A DNA stretch of 64,000 bases from Thiomicrorhabdus sp965602805 (GCA_965602805.1 CBFCZK010000009.1:50878-114877), one strand, 5' to 3'; shown: positions 26,858 to 36,454, counted from the stretch's first letter. Notes: generated by a model from the letters alone, not told the origin. Program-made: numbers and translations.

Positions 26858-28201
26858 ATGATCAAGAACCCAAATAGCATCCTTATCACGCAAGCAACGA
26901 TTGTAAATGAAGGTCAGCAGTGGGTTGCTGATGTCCTGGTAAAAGATGGACGAATTGCGCAAATTGCAGAAAATATTGTGGCAGATGTCGATCAAGTCAT
27001 TGATGCCAAAGGCTTGCTCTTGCTACCTGGAATGATAGATGATCAAGTACATTTTAGAGATCCAGGGTTGACGGCTAAGGGTGACATAGCCACGGAGTCG
27101 AAAGCGGCCATCGCGGGTGGCACGACAACCTTTATGGACATGCCGAATGTTAAGCCAACAACCACGACCATTGAAAACCTAGAGGCGAAATATCAGATTG
27201 GCGCTGAGAAAGCTTGGAGTAATTATTCCTTTTACTTTGGCGCAACCAATGACAACTTAGACGAACTTAAAAAAGTGAATCCTCGCAATGTCTGCGGCGT
27301 CAAAATTTTCATGGGTGCATCAACCGGTAATATGTTGGTCGATCGTGAACAGGCTTTACGGGATATTTTTACCTATAGTCCCACCCTGATTACTACGCAT
27401 TGCGAAGATACGCCGATGATTAACGCGCAGGAAGAAATATACCGCGCAAAATACGGTGATGATGTCCCTGCGTTTGAGCATCCAAATATTCGTTGTCGTG
27501 AAGCCTGCTATAAATCATCTTCTTTTGCAGTGCAGTTAGCGAAAGAAACCGGTGCAAATTTGCATATTTTGCATTTAACCACCGCCGAAGAGATGGAACT
27601 GTTTGAACCAGGCCCTATTGAAGGTAAGAAAATTACCGCCGAAGCTTGTGTGCATCATTTGTGGTTTACCGAAGCCGATTATGCCGCGAAAGGTCACTAT
27701 ATTAAATGTAACCCAGCCATTAAAAAACAGTCTGATCGTGATGCGATTCGCCAAGCGGTCAGAGAAGGGCGTATCGACATTATCGCCACGGATCACGCGC
27801 CACATAGCGAAGTGGAAAAAAACAATCCTTATTTCAGTGCGCCAGCTGGCCTGCCACAAGTTCAGCAATCCATGCCAGCCTTATTAGACATGGTGCATGA
27901 CGGTGTTTTCGACATTGAAACCATTGTCCAAAAAACAGCACATAATGTTGCAATTCGTTACCAAATTGAAGAGCGTGGTTATATTCGCGAAGGTTACTGG
28001 GCGGATCTGATTTTGGTCGATATGAATAAACCGCATACCGATGATAAAGCACATAACCTGTATAAGTGTCAGTGGTCACCTTGGGAAGGGCATACCTTTA
28101 AATCGAGTGTCATGAGTACGATTGTGTCGGGTGAACTGAAATATCATCAAGGCCAGTTTGCAGACTTTACCCCAGGAAAACGCATCTTATTTAATCGTTA
28201 A
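26858..28201 (+). CDS. pyrC: Dihydroorotase (type I)
   Basis: Zinc amidohydrolase forming dihydroorotate from carbamoyl aspartate. Metal ligands are visible in DDQVHFRDPG near residue 61, the carboxylated-lysine candidate in GVKIFMGAS near 148, THCED near 178, LHILHLTT near 234 and ATDHAPHS near 311. The HFRDPG form marks the long type I class rather than E. coli PyrC. At 447 aa it is typical. AAGGAAC lies before ATG 26858. An allantoinase or hydantoinase is less likely. Confidence 0.88.
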   Translation: MIKNPNSILITQATIVNEGQQWVADVLVKDGRIAQIAENIVADVDQVIDAKGLLLLPGMIDDQVHFRDPGLTAKGDIATESKAAIAGGTTTFMDMPNVKPTTTTIENLEAKYQIGAEKAWSNYSFYFGATNDNLDELKKVNPRNVCGVKIFMGASTGNMLVDREQALRDIFTYSPTLITTHCEDTPMINAQEEIYRAKYGDDVPAFEHPNIRCREACYKSSSFAVQLAKETGANLHILHLTTAEEMELFEPGPIEGKKITAEACVHHLWFTEADYAAKGHYIKCNPAIKKQSDRDAIRQAVREGRIDIIATDHAPHSEVEKNNPYFSAPAGLPQVQQSMPALLDMVHDGVFDIETIVQKTAHNVAIRYQIEERGYIREGYWADLILVDMNKPHTDDKAHNLYKCQWSPWEGHTFKSSVMSTIVSGELKYHQGQFADFTPGKRILFNR

Positions 28202-28209
28202 AAGGCTTA

Positions 28210-28221
28210 ACCAGGCCTGGT
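28210..28221. repeat. ACCAGGCCTGGT palindrome, copy 9
   Basis: Exact copy nine bases after the pyrC stop codon. Confidence 0.9.
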
Positions 28222-28368
28222 GAAAGCGTTTTTTGTAAAGAATATAGGGATTATTGTTGAAACAGAGGGTAATCCGGCGTACAGTTTGTGCAACGGAATA
28301 AAACCGGGCGTTTTCTAAACGCAGGTAAAGTAGTCTTAAATGGGACTCCTTGCATGAGTTGGCATTCG

Positions 28369-28385
28369 ACTCGTACAAAGGTCTC
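28369..28385 (+). mobile_element. Single MITE-type end upstream of the EAL-HDOD gene
   Basis: ACTCGTACAAAGGTCTC matches the right end of the 42272-42430 element at 16 of 17 positions and lies just before the Shine-Dalgarno sequence of the next gene. A weak inverse match, CCTTGCATGAGT, lies at 28349-28360. Confidence 0.4.
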
Positions 28386-28404
28386 TAACATATAGGAAAT
28401 CAAG

Positions 28405-29604
28405 ATGTCTGAAGTGTTTATTGGTAAACAGCCCGTTTTAGATGTATACATGAATGTGTTTGCTTATGAATTGCAATTTCACCAAGGTTTGAATCCGAAT
28501 AAAAATACGGTTGAAGCGACGGTTGAGTTGATTAAGAGAACGCAAGAAGAGATTGGCTTTCAATCCATTGTCGGTAAACATGCCGCCATGTTGCATCTGC
28601 CTAAGGCGTTAATCAATATCGAATCCCTGCCCAACTTTGATGAGGATCACCCGCTTATTCTTGAGATTCCGTCTGATGTCACCAAAGATGTCAATGTCTT
28701 ACGTAGTCTGAAAGAACTGAAGGTAGAGGGTTCGAGTATTGCCTTGGAGGATTATGTTGACGATGAATCCAGTCTTAAGCTTGCCAGTATCAGTGACTAT
28801 GTGAAAATTAACATAGATAGCTATACCGAGCTGAAGTTAAAGACAATGCTGGAAGAGCTTCATGAAAAAGGCATTAAGGTCATTGCCGGTAAGGTCGAAA
28901 CCGAAGAGATGTTCTTATATTTAAAGAAGTTAGGTTTTGATTACTTTCAAGGCTATTTTTTCACCAACCCTGTGATCATCAATGGTCAAAAGTTGTCGGG
29001 TAATAAACTTACCTTGTTGCAGTTGTTGGCCAAGGTAAATAATCCAGCCACTGACTTCCATCAACTGTCTAATATTATTGGTCAAGATGTCTCTTTGAGT
29101 CATAAACTATTACTGGCGATTAACAATCCTGCGACGATGATTCCCGTTCGAGTTGAAAGTGTCGCTGATGCATTACGTTATATGGGACTTAAACGCCTTA
29201 AGTTCTGGGTCAACATGTTGATGTTGTCGAGTATGGATGATGTACCGCAAGAATTGTTAACAACCTCTTTAATGCGTGCTAAATTTTGTGAATTACTCGC
29301 GGAGTCGGCAGGGCATGTTCATGATAAAGACAGCTATTTTCTGGTGGGATTATTCTCAAATTTGGGAGCGTTTTTCAAAACATCAATTGGCGAAATTGTC
29401 AGCGAAATGCCTTTGTCAGAAGATATCCGTAGTGCTTTAGTGGATAAAACAGGCTCAATGGGCGAAGTACTTAAAGTTTTAGTGGCGATGGAGCAAGCAA
29501 ACGTTGCGGTGACCGATTTGCATTATGAAAAATTAGGCATCAGTGAAATTGGTAATAGTTTTATGGCGGCAAATGCCTGGGCGCAACAGGCCATCAGTTC
29601 CTAG
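28405..29604 (+). CDS. EAL-HDOD (YuxH-type) signalling protein
   Basis: 399-aa cytoplasmic protein with an EAL-like N-terminal domain (about 1-190, starting VFIGKQPVLDVYMNVFAYEL) and a C-terminal HDOD domain (about 200-385, with IGQDVSLSHKLLLAINNPA and ALRYMGLKRLKFWVNMLML). The EAL motif is replaced by YELQFHQ and other catalytic acids are not evident, so it is probably enzymatically inactive and acts as a cyclic di-GMP sensor or adaptor, as known for this architecture. AGGAAA is six bases before the ATG. A clean terminator follows, so it is a single-gene unit. Confidence 0.9.
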   Translation: MSEVFIGKQPVLDVYMNVFAYELQFHQGLNPNKNTVEATVELIKRTQEEIGFQSIVGKHAAMLHLPKALINIESLPNFDEDHPLILEIPSDVTKDVNVLRSLKELKVEGSSIALEDYVDDESSLKLASISDYVKINIDSYTELKLKTMLEELHEKGIKVIAGKVETEEMFLYLKKLGFDYFQGYFFTNPVIINGQKLSGNKLTLLQLLAKVNNPATDFHQLSNIIGQDVSLSHKLLLAINNPATMIPVRVESVADALRYMGLKRLKFWVNMLMLSSMDDVPQELLTTSLMRAKFCELLAESAGHVHDKDSYFLVGLFSNLGAFFKTSIGEIVSEMPLSEDIRSALVDKTGSMGEVLKVLVAMEQANVAVTDLHYEKLGISEIGNSFMAANAWAQQAISS

Positions 29605-29643
29605 TCTTATTTGAAAGTTTCAATATAAAGCTCTAAATTATTC

Positions 29644-29673
29644 AATAAGCCGGGATTTCTCGGCTTATTTGTT
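29644..29673 (+). terminator. Terminator of the EAL-HDOD gene
   Basis: AATAAGCCG and CGGCTTATT arms around an 8-base loop, followed by TTGTT. Confidence 0.78.
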
Positions 29674-29739
29674 ATGTACTGCAATATCCGAATTTACGGA
29701 TGAACGATTTTTTATCACTTACTTCACAAGGAAGACTTC

Positions 29740-31110
29740 ATGGCCATGCAATCAATCAATCCCGCTACCGGCGAATTATTAGGCTCATTTGAAACTTTGG
29801 ACCAGGAGACTTTGGATGATGTCGTGACGCAGGCTGGTTATCTGTTTGATGATTGGTCAAAACTGACACCGATTGAAGATCGTTGTTTGATGATAAGACG
29901 CGTTGCTGACGTATTGCGTGATGACAGTGAATTATTGGCGGAATTGATTAGTTTAGAGATGGGTAAAACCTTTGTTGAAGCGGAAGCTGAAATTGAGAAG
30001 TGTGCCATGGTCTGTGAGTTTTATGCAGAGAATGGCCCGCAGTTTTTGCAAGATGAAGTGGTCGAAACCGATGCCAGCCGTAGTTATATCAACTATCAGC
30101 CTTTGGGCGTCGTATTGGCGGTTATGCCATGGAACTATCCATTCTGGCAGGTGTTCCGTTTTGCCGCGCCCGCTTTAGTTGCGGGGAATATTGCAGTTTT
30201 AAAACATGCCTCCAATGTGCCGCAATGCGCCTTGGCAATGGAAGAAGTCTTTAGAAAGGCAGGTTTTCCAGACAATATTTTTACCACCTTAATGATTGGT
30301 TCAGAGATGGTTGAGAGTGTCATTCGCCATCCTGCGGTGCGTGCAGTGACCTTAACTGGCAGTGAAAATGCGGGACGTAAAGTGGCGAGTATTGCAGGCT
30401 CGGAATTGAAGAAAACCGTATTAGAACTCGGTGGTTCAGATGCCTTTATTGTGCTTGAAAATGCGGATATGAAAAAAGCGGTTGCAGGCGCGGTTAAAGG
30501 TCGTTTCCAGAATATGGGGCAGAGTTGTATCGCTGCAAAACGTTTTATTGTCGATCATGTACAGGCTGATAAGTTTATTGAACTGTTTAAAACCGAGATT
30601 GAATCACAGTTCGTTGCTGGAGATCCTATGGATGCGGCAACTACCTTAGCCCCTATGGCGCGTCAAGATTTGTTGGACGAGTTACATGAACAAGTTATGG
30701 AGTCGGTTGATTTGGGGGCGGTAATCGTCACAGGCGGCTATCAGCTCGATCGCCCAGGCTGTTATTATGCGCCGACTATATTGACCAATATTACTAGTAA
30801 TATGCCAGCGTATCATGAAGAGTTTTTTGGGCCTGTCGCCATTATTATTAAAGCGACTGAACCGGCACATGCACTGGGGATTGCCAACTCAATCAACTAT
30901 GGTTTAGGCGGTTGTATTTGGAGTGACGATTTAGCCACGGCTGAGACCATGGCGCGCGGTATGGAGTCCGGTGCAAGCTTTATTAATAACATCAGTTTTT
31001 CTGATCCTAGAATGCCGTTTGGCGGCGTTAAGAATTCGGGTTATGGCCGTGAACTTTCTTCACACGGCATTCGCGAGTTTACCAATGTGAAGTCTATTTG
31101 GATTAAGTAA
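29740..31110 (+). CDS. NAD(P)-dependent succinate-semialdehyde dehydrogenase (Sad-like)
   Basis: Aldehyde dehydrogenase superfamily, 456 aa, closest in pattern to E. coli Sad (YneI). SINPATGELLGSF is at the N-terminus, the oxyanion asparagine lies in VMPWNYPFWQV near 131, the general-base glutamate in VLELGGSDAFIVLE near 228 and the catalytic cysteine in NMGQSCIAAKRFIV near 262. The C-terminus has FGGVKNSGYGRELS. AAGGAAG precedes the ATG. Succinate semialdehyde as substrate is inferred from family similarity; the gene stands alone between two terminators. Confidence 0.85.
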   Translation: MAMQSINPATGELLGSFETLDQETLDDVVTQAGYLFDDWSKLTPIEDRCLMIRRVADVLRDDSELLAELISLEMGKTFVEAEAEIEKCAMVCEFYAENGPQFLQDEVVETDASRSYINYQPLGVVLAVMPWNYPFWQVFRFAAPALVAGNIAVLKHASNVPQCALAMEEVFRKAGFPDNIFTTLMIGSEMVESVIRHPAVRAVTLTGSENAGRKVASIAGSELKKTVLELGGSDAFIVLENADMKKAVAGAVKGRFQNMGQSCIAAKRFIVDHVQADKFIELFKTEIESQFVAGDPMDAATTLAPMARQDLLDELHEQVMESVDLGAVIVTGGYQLDRPGCYYAPTILTNITSNMPAYHEEFFGPVAIIIKATEPAHALGIANSINYGLGGCIWSDDLATAETMARGMESGASFINNISFSDPRMPFGGVKNSGYGRELSSHGIREFTNVKSIWIK

Positions 31111-31150
31111 TCCAGAAGCCTTAATGATTACCGACTCATAAGCCAACTTT

Positions 31151-31177
31151 AAAACCGATTTTTATCGGTTTTTTTGC
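31151..31177 (+). terminator. Terminator of the aldehyde dehydrogenase gene
   Basis: AAAACCGAT and ATCGGTTTT arms around TTTT, then a T-run. The next gene starts only about 22 bases later. Confidence 0.82.
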
Positions 31178-31198
31178 AATTAACCAATAGAGAAATTT

Positions 31199-31963
31199 AT
31201 GCTAGATTTATTGTTCAAAACACTCTCAGATTTAAAAGAGCCTGCGATTATCTGGCGCTTGTTCATCCCTTTTGTCGCCTCGATTGTTTTGGTCTCTTTA
31301 ATGGGCTACGGGCTGTTTGGAATCTTTTTGGTGAGCGATTTAGTGACTCAGAACCCTATGGTCGCTGAGGTGAATGGCTGGACAACACAGGCCGAGCAAA
31401 CTATTGGCGCGGTGCCTTTTATCGGCGCGATATTGCTTTGGGTTGTAACGACCATTATGGCGATTGTTGCAGGTGTTTTGGCGTTCTTATTGGGCAGTTA
31501 TCTGATTCTGTTATTCGCCATGATTATTACCGGCTTTATGACGGACAGCTTAGTCAAAGCCATTCATGATAAGCATTATCCAAATGTGGACTATGTCGGT
31601 CATGGTACAACTTCAGGCATGCTTTGGAAGATGCTTAAATACGGTTTATTGTTGTTACTGCTATTTTTATTAACCATTCCAATGATGTTTATCCCAATCG
31701 TTAATATCGTTTGGTTTTGGCTGCTTGGTTTTATGTTTTTCAGATATTCATTGGTATTGGATGTCGGCCAAGTGATACTGCCAGAATCGATGTTTAACGA
31801 TGTCAAAGGCTTCGGTAATTGGACACCGACACTTACCTTAGGCAGTTTGTTTTTACTCAGTACCATGCCGTTATTAGGCTTGTTTATTCCGGTACTGGCC
31901 GTGATTGCTTTAGCACACCACTATTTCGATCATCTATCCACCATGCCTCAACCTTCGGAATAG
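31199..31963 (+). CDS. EI24 / CysZ-like membrane protein
   Basis: 254-aa polytopic protein with four or five hydrophobic segments (about 18-45, 75-120, 145-185, 215-240). The layout and FRYSLVLDVGQ-type segment fit the EI24 family, which includes the sulfate channel CysZ. A sulfate or sulfite role would suit this organism type but the sequence alone does not show it. No strong Shine-Dalgarno sequence lies before ATG 31199, and a terminator lies just upstream, so its promoter must be inside or very near that hairpin. Confidence 0.7.
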   Translation: MLDLLFKTLSDLKEPAIIWRLFIPFVASIVLVSLMGYGLFGIFLVSDLVTQNPMVAEVNGWTTQAEQTIGAVPFIGAILLWVVTTIMAIVAGVLAFLLGSYLILLFAMIITGFMTDSLVKAIHDKHYPNVDYVGHGTTSGMLWKMLKYGLLLLLLFLLTIPMMFIPIVNIVWFWLLGFMFFRYSLVLDVGQVILPESMFNDVKGFGNWTPTLTLGSLFLLSTMPLLGLFIPVLAVIALAHHYFDHLSTMPQPSE

Positions 31964-32144
31964 GGTTGGTGGTTTAAACAGCCTAAAGAGTGAACCACGA
32001 AGGCACTAAGACACGAAGTTTTTGGGTTGATTGGATGTGTCATGGAGTTTGACTAGGCCTGGTGGGTTTTACATGCTAAAGAGTTAACCACGAAGTCACG
32101 AAGACAGGAAGTTTTTGGGTTGTTTGGTTGTGTTACGAGGTTTG

Positions 32145-32156
32145 ACCAGGCCTGGT
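32145..32156. repeat. ACCAGGCCTGGT palindrome, copy 10
   Basis: Exact copy within tandem unit 2. Confidence 0.9.
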
Positions 32157-32238
32157 GGATTTTACAGGCTAAAGAGTTAACCACGAAGGCACTATGACAC
32201 GAAGTTTTTGGGATTGATTGGATGTGTCACGGAGTTTG

Positions 32239-32250
32239 ACCAGGCCTGGT
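32239..32250. repeat. ACCAGGCCTGGT palindrome, copy 11
   Basis: Exact copy within tandem unit 3. Confidence 0.9.
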
Positions 32251-32356
32251 GGATTTGACAGTCTAAAGAGCGAACCACGAAGTCACGAAGGCACGAAGTT
32301 TTTAGGTTAGTTGGGTGTGTTATTAAGTTTGACTAGGTCTGGTCAGTTTGTGAAAG

Positions 32357-32524
32357 ACGAGTTTCTAAAGCACAAAGTCTTTTAAACTTAGTGTCTTCGT
32401 GGTGAATTTGTTTTGAATTTAAGGCTTACAATGAGATAAACCAGGCCTGGTCGCTTTCAGAAAGGGCGTGTTTCTAATACACAAAGTCTTTTAAACTTCG
32501 TGTATTAGTGCCTTCGTGGTGAAA
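32357..32524 (-). repeat. Two opposite-facing CTTCGTGG units closing the array
   Basis: GTTTCTAA, ACAAAGTCTTTTAAACTT and a run ending CTTCGTGGTGAA occur twice (ending near 32404 and 32522). They face the four CCACGAAG units, so the 540-bp region is a large imperfect inverted repeat. The second unit runs to within about 20 bases of the helicase stop codon. Confidence 0.75.
32440..32451. repeat. ACCAGGCCTGGT palindrome, copy 12
   Basis: Exact copy between the two opposite-facing units. Confidence 0.9.
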
Positions 32525-32542
32525 GCTTTTGAACTCAAGCGT

Positions 32543-33769
32543 TTAACGCTTAGATTTTTTAGGTTTTTTGGCCGGTTTCTTTTTAGGCTTTTTCTTCTTA
32601 GCGGCTTTCTTCTCCATCTCTTTGATGGTGAAAGTCGGTTCTAGCCCCACAATCTTCTCAACGGGAAGTTTTTGCTCTAAGTGATATTCAATACGCTCTA
32701 GATGTTTTAGATCGTGACGTTCAACCAGGTTTATGGCGATACCCACTTGTTGTGCGCGACCTGTTCGACCGATTCGGTGAATATACATGTCACCACGGAA
32801 AGGCATGTCGTAGTTAATGACGTGGGTAATTTTCAACATATCCAAACCACGTGCCGCCACATCAGTCGCCACCAATACTTTAATCTTATTGGCTTTGAAC
32901 TTGTTCATCTTGTCGAGACGGGTCGCTTGGGTAAAATCGCCATGCAGTACTTGCGCAGAGATGTTTTGCGACTGTAACCAGTCGGTGACTTCAATGGCTT
33001 TTTCCTTCTTATTACAGAAGACAATCGCACTCTGACAGCTGGCATCTTTTAAAATTGCTTTTAGCAAAGTGTCTTTATGTGCCTTGTCATTGGCCAAATA
33101 AACCACCTGCTGAATCTGCTCTGACTTTGTATTTGGGGCATCCATTTGCACAATTTCTGGCTCATCTAAGATGTCCTCAGCAAACTTCTCAATGCCTGTT
33201 CCGGCCAAGGTGGCAGAGAAAAGACCCGCTTGGAAATCGCCTGGAATTGCATCCAAAAGAGCGCGAACCACCGGCCCTTGTCCCATATCCAACATACGGT
33301 CGGCTTCATCGATAATCACCATTTCAACATAAGAGAGGGTGACGGCATCTTCTTCGATGAGTTTCGCTAAACGTCCAGGCGTGGCAATCAAAATATCACA
33401 GGCACGGGTTAATACATCGATTTGTACATTCAGCTTAAAACCACCGGTGATAATGACCGATGGAAAATTACAATAAGAACCCAGGTTTTTGACAACCTTA
33501 TGAATCTGAAAGGCCAGTTCACGGGTCGGTGCTAAGATTAAAACACGTGGATGTCTGCTGGAGTGTTTTGGCTCATCCAATAGGTATTGCAGTGCCGGCA
33601 GTACAAACGCTGCTGTTTTACCGGTTCCGGTAGCGGCGCCCGCCAATACATCTTTGCGTTCCAACATCAACGGAATGACACCGGCTTGAATCGGTGTTGG
33701 CTTATTGTACGATTGTTTTCTAATGGCGCTTAAAAGGACGTCATCCAGGTCAAATTCTTCAAATGTCAT
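32543..33769 (-). CDS. srmB: DEAD-box ATP-dependent RNA helicase (SrmB-like)
   Basis: Unwinds RNA, probably in ribosome assembly. All core motifs are visible: the Q motif with PTPIQ near residue 26, AATGTGKTAA near 47, APTRELA near 84, TPGRLA near 135, DEAD near 155, SAT near 187, and in the second RecA domain VATDVAARGLDM and HRIGRTGRA. The 408 aa end in a lysine-rich tail of about 25 residues expected to bind RNA. The N-terminal order (FEEFDLDDVLLSAI) is closest to SrmB, but RhlE or another paralogue cannot be excluded. Confidence 0.85.
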   Translation of the reverse strand: MTFEEFDLDDVLLSAIRKQSYNKPTPIQAGVIPLMLERKDVLAGAATGTGKTAAFVLPALQYLLDEPKHSSRHPRVLILAPTRELAFQIHKVVKNLGSYCNFPSVIITGGFKLNVQIDVLTRACDILIATPGRLAKLIEEDAVTLSYVEMVIIDEADRMLDMGQGPVVRALLDAIPGDFQAGLFSATLAGTGIEKFAEDILDEPEIVQMDAPNTKSEQIQQVVYLANDKAHKDTLLKAILKDASCQSAIVFCNKKEKAIEVTDWLQSQNISAQVLHGDFTQATRLDKMNKFKANKIKVLVATDVAARGLDMLKITHVINYDMPFRGDMYIHRIGRTGRAQQVGIAINLVERHDLKHLERIEYHLEQKLPVEKIVGLEPTFTIKEMEKKAAKKKKPKKKPAKKPKKSKR

Positions 33770-33813
33770 GCGAGTCTCAGTTGTGAGTAGTGGGCTTTTT
33801 CAAGTATTTTATG

Positions 33814-33825
33814 ACCAGGCCTGGT
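33814..33825. repeat. ACCAGGCCTGGT palindrome, copy 13
   Basis: Exact copy between ppnN and the helicase gene, both on the minus strand. Confidence 0.9.
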
Positions 33826-33842
33826 GGCCTAGTTAAGCTTGG

Positions 33843-35216
33843 TTAGCTCCGAATTATCTTATAACAAGGATTATACGTGCTTGCATCGATTTTCATGCGT
33901 TTTTGTTCGACAAAACTTTGCAATAAGCCATCCATTGCGGCCATAATTTCTGGATCACCATGTAATTCAAAAGGGCCATGCTTTTGTATTTCTAATATAC
34001 CATCGGCTTTGACATTGCCAGCAACAATACCGGAAAAGGCTTTTCTAAGCTGGCTCGCAAGGAGATGCGGCGCTTGATTTTTATGTAAATTAAGTTGCGC
34101 CATGTTTGCATGGGTGGGTACAAACGGTTGTTGCTGATCCAGTTCTAAAGTGATTCGCCAGTTGTAGTAATAAGCATCACTGCTATTTTTTCGATCTTGA
34201 CGAATGGTTTCCATGCAGGATTTCATATGGGTAGCGACATCGCGAGGGTGATTAATAATGACCTCTAATAAGTCAACGGCTTGTGAACCCAGTGTGACTT
34301 TAATGAAGTTGATGATGGAATCAAAATAGGCTTGGCTGCCGCCGTTGCCAGTCAGAATAACGGGCAATGGCAAGTCTTTGTTTTGAGGGTGCAGCAAGAT
34401 ACCCAATAAATAGAGTAACTCTTCCATCGTGCCAGGGCCGCCAGGAAAAATGATAATACCATGCCCCAGGCGCACAAACGCTTCTAGGCGTTTTTCAATA
34501 TCAGGCAGAATGCAGAGTTCATTGACAATGGCATTCGGGGCTTCGGCGGCAATGATGCCGGGTTCGGAGATGCCGATATAGCGCCCCTCTTTATAACGCT
34601 GCTTGCCATGACCGACCACCGCACCTTTCATTGGCGCTTTCATGACTCCTGGGCCACAACCGGTACAAATATCTAAATTTCGCAAGCCTAATTCATACCC
34701 GAGGTGTTTGCTGTATTTATATTCCGTTTCGGTAATCGAGTGGCCACCCCAGCAGACGACAATGTTTGGCAGGGTATTAGGTCGCATCAACTGCGCGTTG
34801 CGGACGATATGAAAAATGGCGTTGGTAATGCCGTGGGAAGTGTCTAATTTAAACTGCGGGTTTTTCATGATTTCATTATGTGAATAGATTAAATCACGAA
34901 TCACCGCAAACAGATGTTCTCGAATACCAATAATAAGTTGATTATCGACAAAGGCATGGCGGGGGGCATTCTTGACAATCAACTGTACCCCGCGACCCTT
35001 AACGGCGACCTCAATGGAAAAACTGGCGTATTTTGCAAACAATTCTAAACCATCATCTTCTTGTACACCGGTATTAAGTACCGCTAAGGCGCACTGCTTT
35101 AGTAGCTCATTTAGACCTTGGTCAGAAGCATCACAGAGTTGCTGAGCCTCTTGATAAGATAAAATTTGAAGTGAGCCTTCTGGGCGGATGATGACTTCTG
35201 CGATATCAGTATTCAT
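33843..35216 (-). CDS. ppnN: Pyrimidine/purine nucleotide 5'-monophosphate nucleosidase
   Basis: LOG-fold hydrolase that cleaves nucleotide monophosphates to base and ribose 5-phosphate; the E. coli enzyme (YgdH) is controlled by (p)ppGpp. The central LOG domain shows CTGCGPGVMKAPMKGA near residue 194 and the catalytic-site signature FPGGPGTMEELLYLLG near 265. Flanking N- and C-terminal domains are present, and 457 aa matches PpnN (454). The helicase gene follows after 73 bases, holding a palindrome. Confidence 0.9.
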   Translation of the reverse strand: MNTDIAEVIIRPEGSLQILSYQEAQQLCDASDQGLNELLKQCALAVLNTGVQEDDGLELFAKYASFSIEVAVKGRGVQLIVKNAPRHAFVDNQLIIGIREHLFAVIRDLIYSHNEIMKNPQFKLDTSHGITNAIFHIVRNAQLMRPNTLPNIVVCWGGHSITETEYKYSKHLGYELGLRNLDICTGCGPGVMKAPMKGAVVGHGKQRYKEGRYIGISEPGIIAAEAPNAIVNELCILPDIEKRLEAFVRLGHGIIIFPGGPGTMEELLYLLGILLHPQNKDLPLPVILTGNGGSQAYFDSIINFIKVTLGSQAVDLLEVIINHPRDVATHMKSCMETIRQDRKNSSDAYYYNWRITLELDQQQPFVPTHANMAQLNLHKNQAPHLLASQLRKAFSGIVAGNVKADGILEIQKHGPFELHGDPEIMAAMDGLLQSFVEQKRMKIDASTYNPCYKIIRS

Positions 35217-35350
35217 ATTAAGGTAAACTCATCTATATTACGTTGTGTGACTAGGTTTTGCGGGTCGATTGTATGGCTTTTAACTTGATTCAGTACCGTC
35301 AGCGCTAGGATTTATATTTATTTTATTTTGGCTCTATTTGAGGTTTTATT

Positions 35351-36454
35351 ATGCGTGACAATCGTCCTTATGAGGAAGGTTTTTTAATCATTTTGCTAGT
35401 ATTCGCATTGGCAGGTTTGATTTGGCTGTTTACCCCGTTTTTAGAAGCGCTATTTTTTGCGATGATTTTAGCCACCGCAAGTTATAGACTCTACCTACAA
35501 CTCTTACCACACTGTAAGGGGTCTGAAACTCTTGCCGCATCCGCGATGAGTACGATTGTCTTTGTAGGCGTTATTGCGCCAGTCACCTACCTGTTGATTG
35601 AGGTCAGTCTGCAAGTTGGACAGTTGTATGGCGATGCACAAACCTGGATTAATGCGCAAAACTCAGAAAGCCTGATGAATTTAAATCAATCATTATTGAC
35701 CTACTTACCGATTAGCGAAACGGCACAGGCCGGTGCCTTAGAGCAGATTAAAGCGAATTCAGCCAAAATAATCGCCTTTATTCAGCAAACCACGGTATTT
35801 TTATTAGAAGGTATTGTCGGTACGACTTCCTCATTTGTCGCCTTTATCGGCCTCTCCATTTTTGCGCTGTTTTTCTTTTATCGAGATGGCCATGCGATTG
35901 CCAAGCACATTGCGATTTTATCGCCACTGGAAAACCGCTATGACCGGATGATTATGGAACGCTTTGCCAGCTTGTCAACGGTGCTGACTTTGAGCGTCGT
36001 CGGTATTGCCGTATTACAAGGCGTCTCTTTCGCATTAGTCTCATGGGTAATGGGGTTGCCAGGTCTGTTTATCGGCATGGCGATTGCGGTAACCTCCTTT
36101 ATTCCAATAGCGGGTGCGGCACTGGTTTGGATTCCAATTGTTATCTACGCGCTTGTCCAAGGTGATTATGTCATGGCGGGCGTGATTACTTTTTGGGGTG
36201 TCGTCATTACAGGTTTTGTGATTGATAATATTATGCGCCCGGTTATCATTACCAAACTCACTAAAGGGCTCGGTCAAGCAGGGCAAGGTCTCTCCGTTGC
36301 CAACCATACCTTATTAACCGTGTTATCGACCTTTGCTGGTTTGATTCACTTTGGTGTAATAGGACTGTTTTTCGGACCTGTTATAGCCGCAATGGCGATT
36401 ACCATCTTTGATGTCTATGAACATAAGAATTCTAATGCACTGGATAGAAGTTAG
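35351..36454 (+). CDS. AI-2E family transporter (YdiK/PerM-type permease)
   Basis: 367-aa polytopic membrane protein with about eight hydrophobic segments. The family pattern is visible: paired N-terminal helices (about 9-45), a soluble region (about 85-150), and GTTSSFVAFIGLSIFALFFF, GLPGLFIGMAIAVTSFIPIAGA and FFGPVIAAMAITIFDVY. Members are annotated as autoinducer-2 exporters or unspecific permeases, and substrate is unknown here. GAGG lies eight bases before the ATG. Confidence 0.85.
   Translation: MRDNRPYEEGFLIILLVFALAGLIWLFTPFLEALFFAMILATASYRLYLQLLPHCKGSETLAASAMSTIVFVGVIAPVTYLLIEVSLQVGQLYGDAQTWINAQNSESLMNLNQSLLTYLPISETAQAGALEQIKANSAKIIAFIQQTTVFLLEGIVGTTSSFVAFIGLSIFALFFFYRDGHAIAKHIAILSPLENRYDRMIMERFASLSTVLTLSVVGIAVLQGVSFALVSWVMGLPGLFIGMAIAVTSFIPIAGAALVWIPIVIYALVQGDYVMAGVITFWGVVITGFVIDNIMRPVIITKLTKGLGQAGQGLSVANHTLLTVLSTFAGLIHFGVIGLFFGPVIAAMAITIFDVYEHKNSNALDRS

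Larger units (their letters stand above)
31983..32356 (+). repeat. Four tandem ~93-bp units carrying CCACGAAG and the palindrome
   Basis: Units start at 31983, 32076, 32169 and 32263, each opening with CTAAAGAG, then ACCACGAAGNCAC, GAAGTTTTTGGG, and near the end the palindrome or a 1-2 base variant (32052, 32145, 32239, 32332). Units are about 80-90% alike by eye. No open reading frame spans them. The stretch lies between convergent genes. Confidence 0.9.

Noticed and set aside
31983..32356. Possible CRISPR array
   Set aside because: Units of about 93 bp repeat throughout with no unique spacers of constant length and no cas genes nearby.
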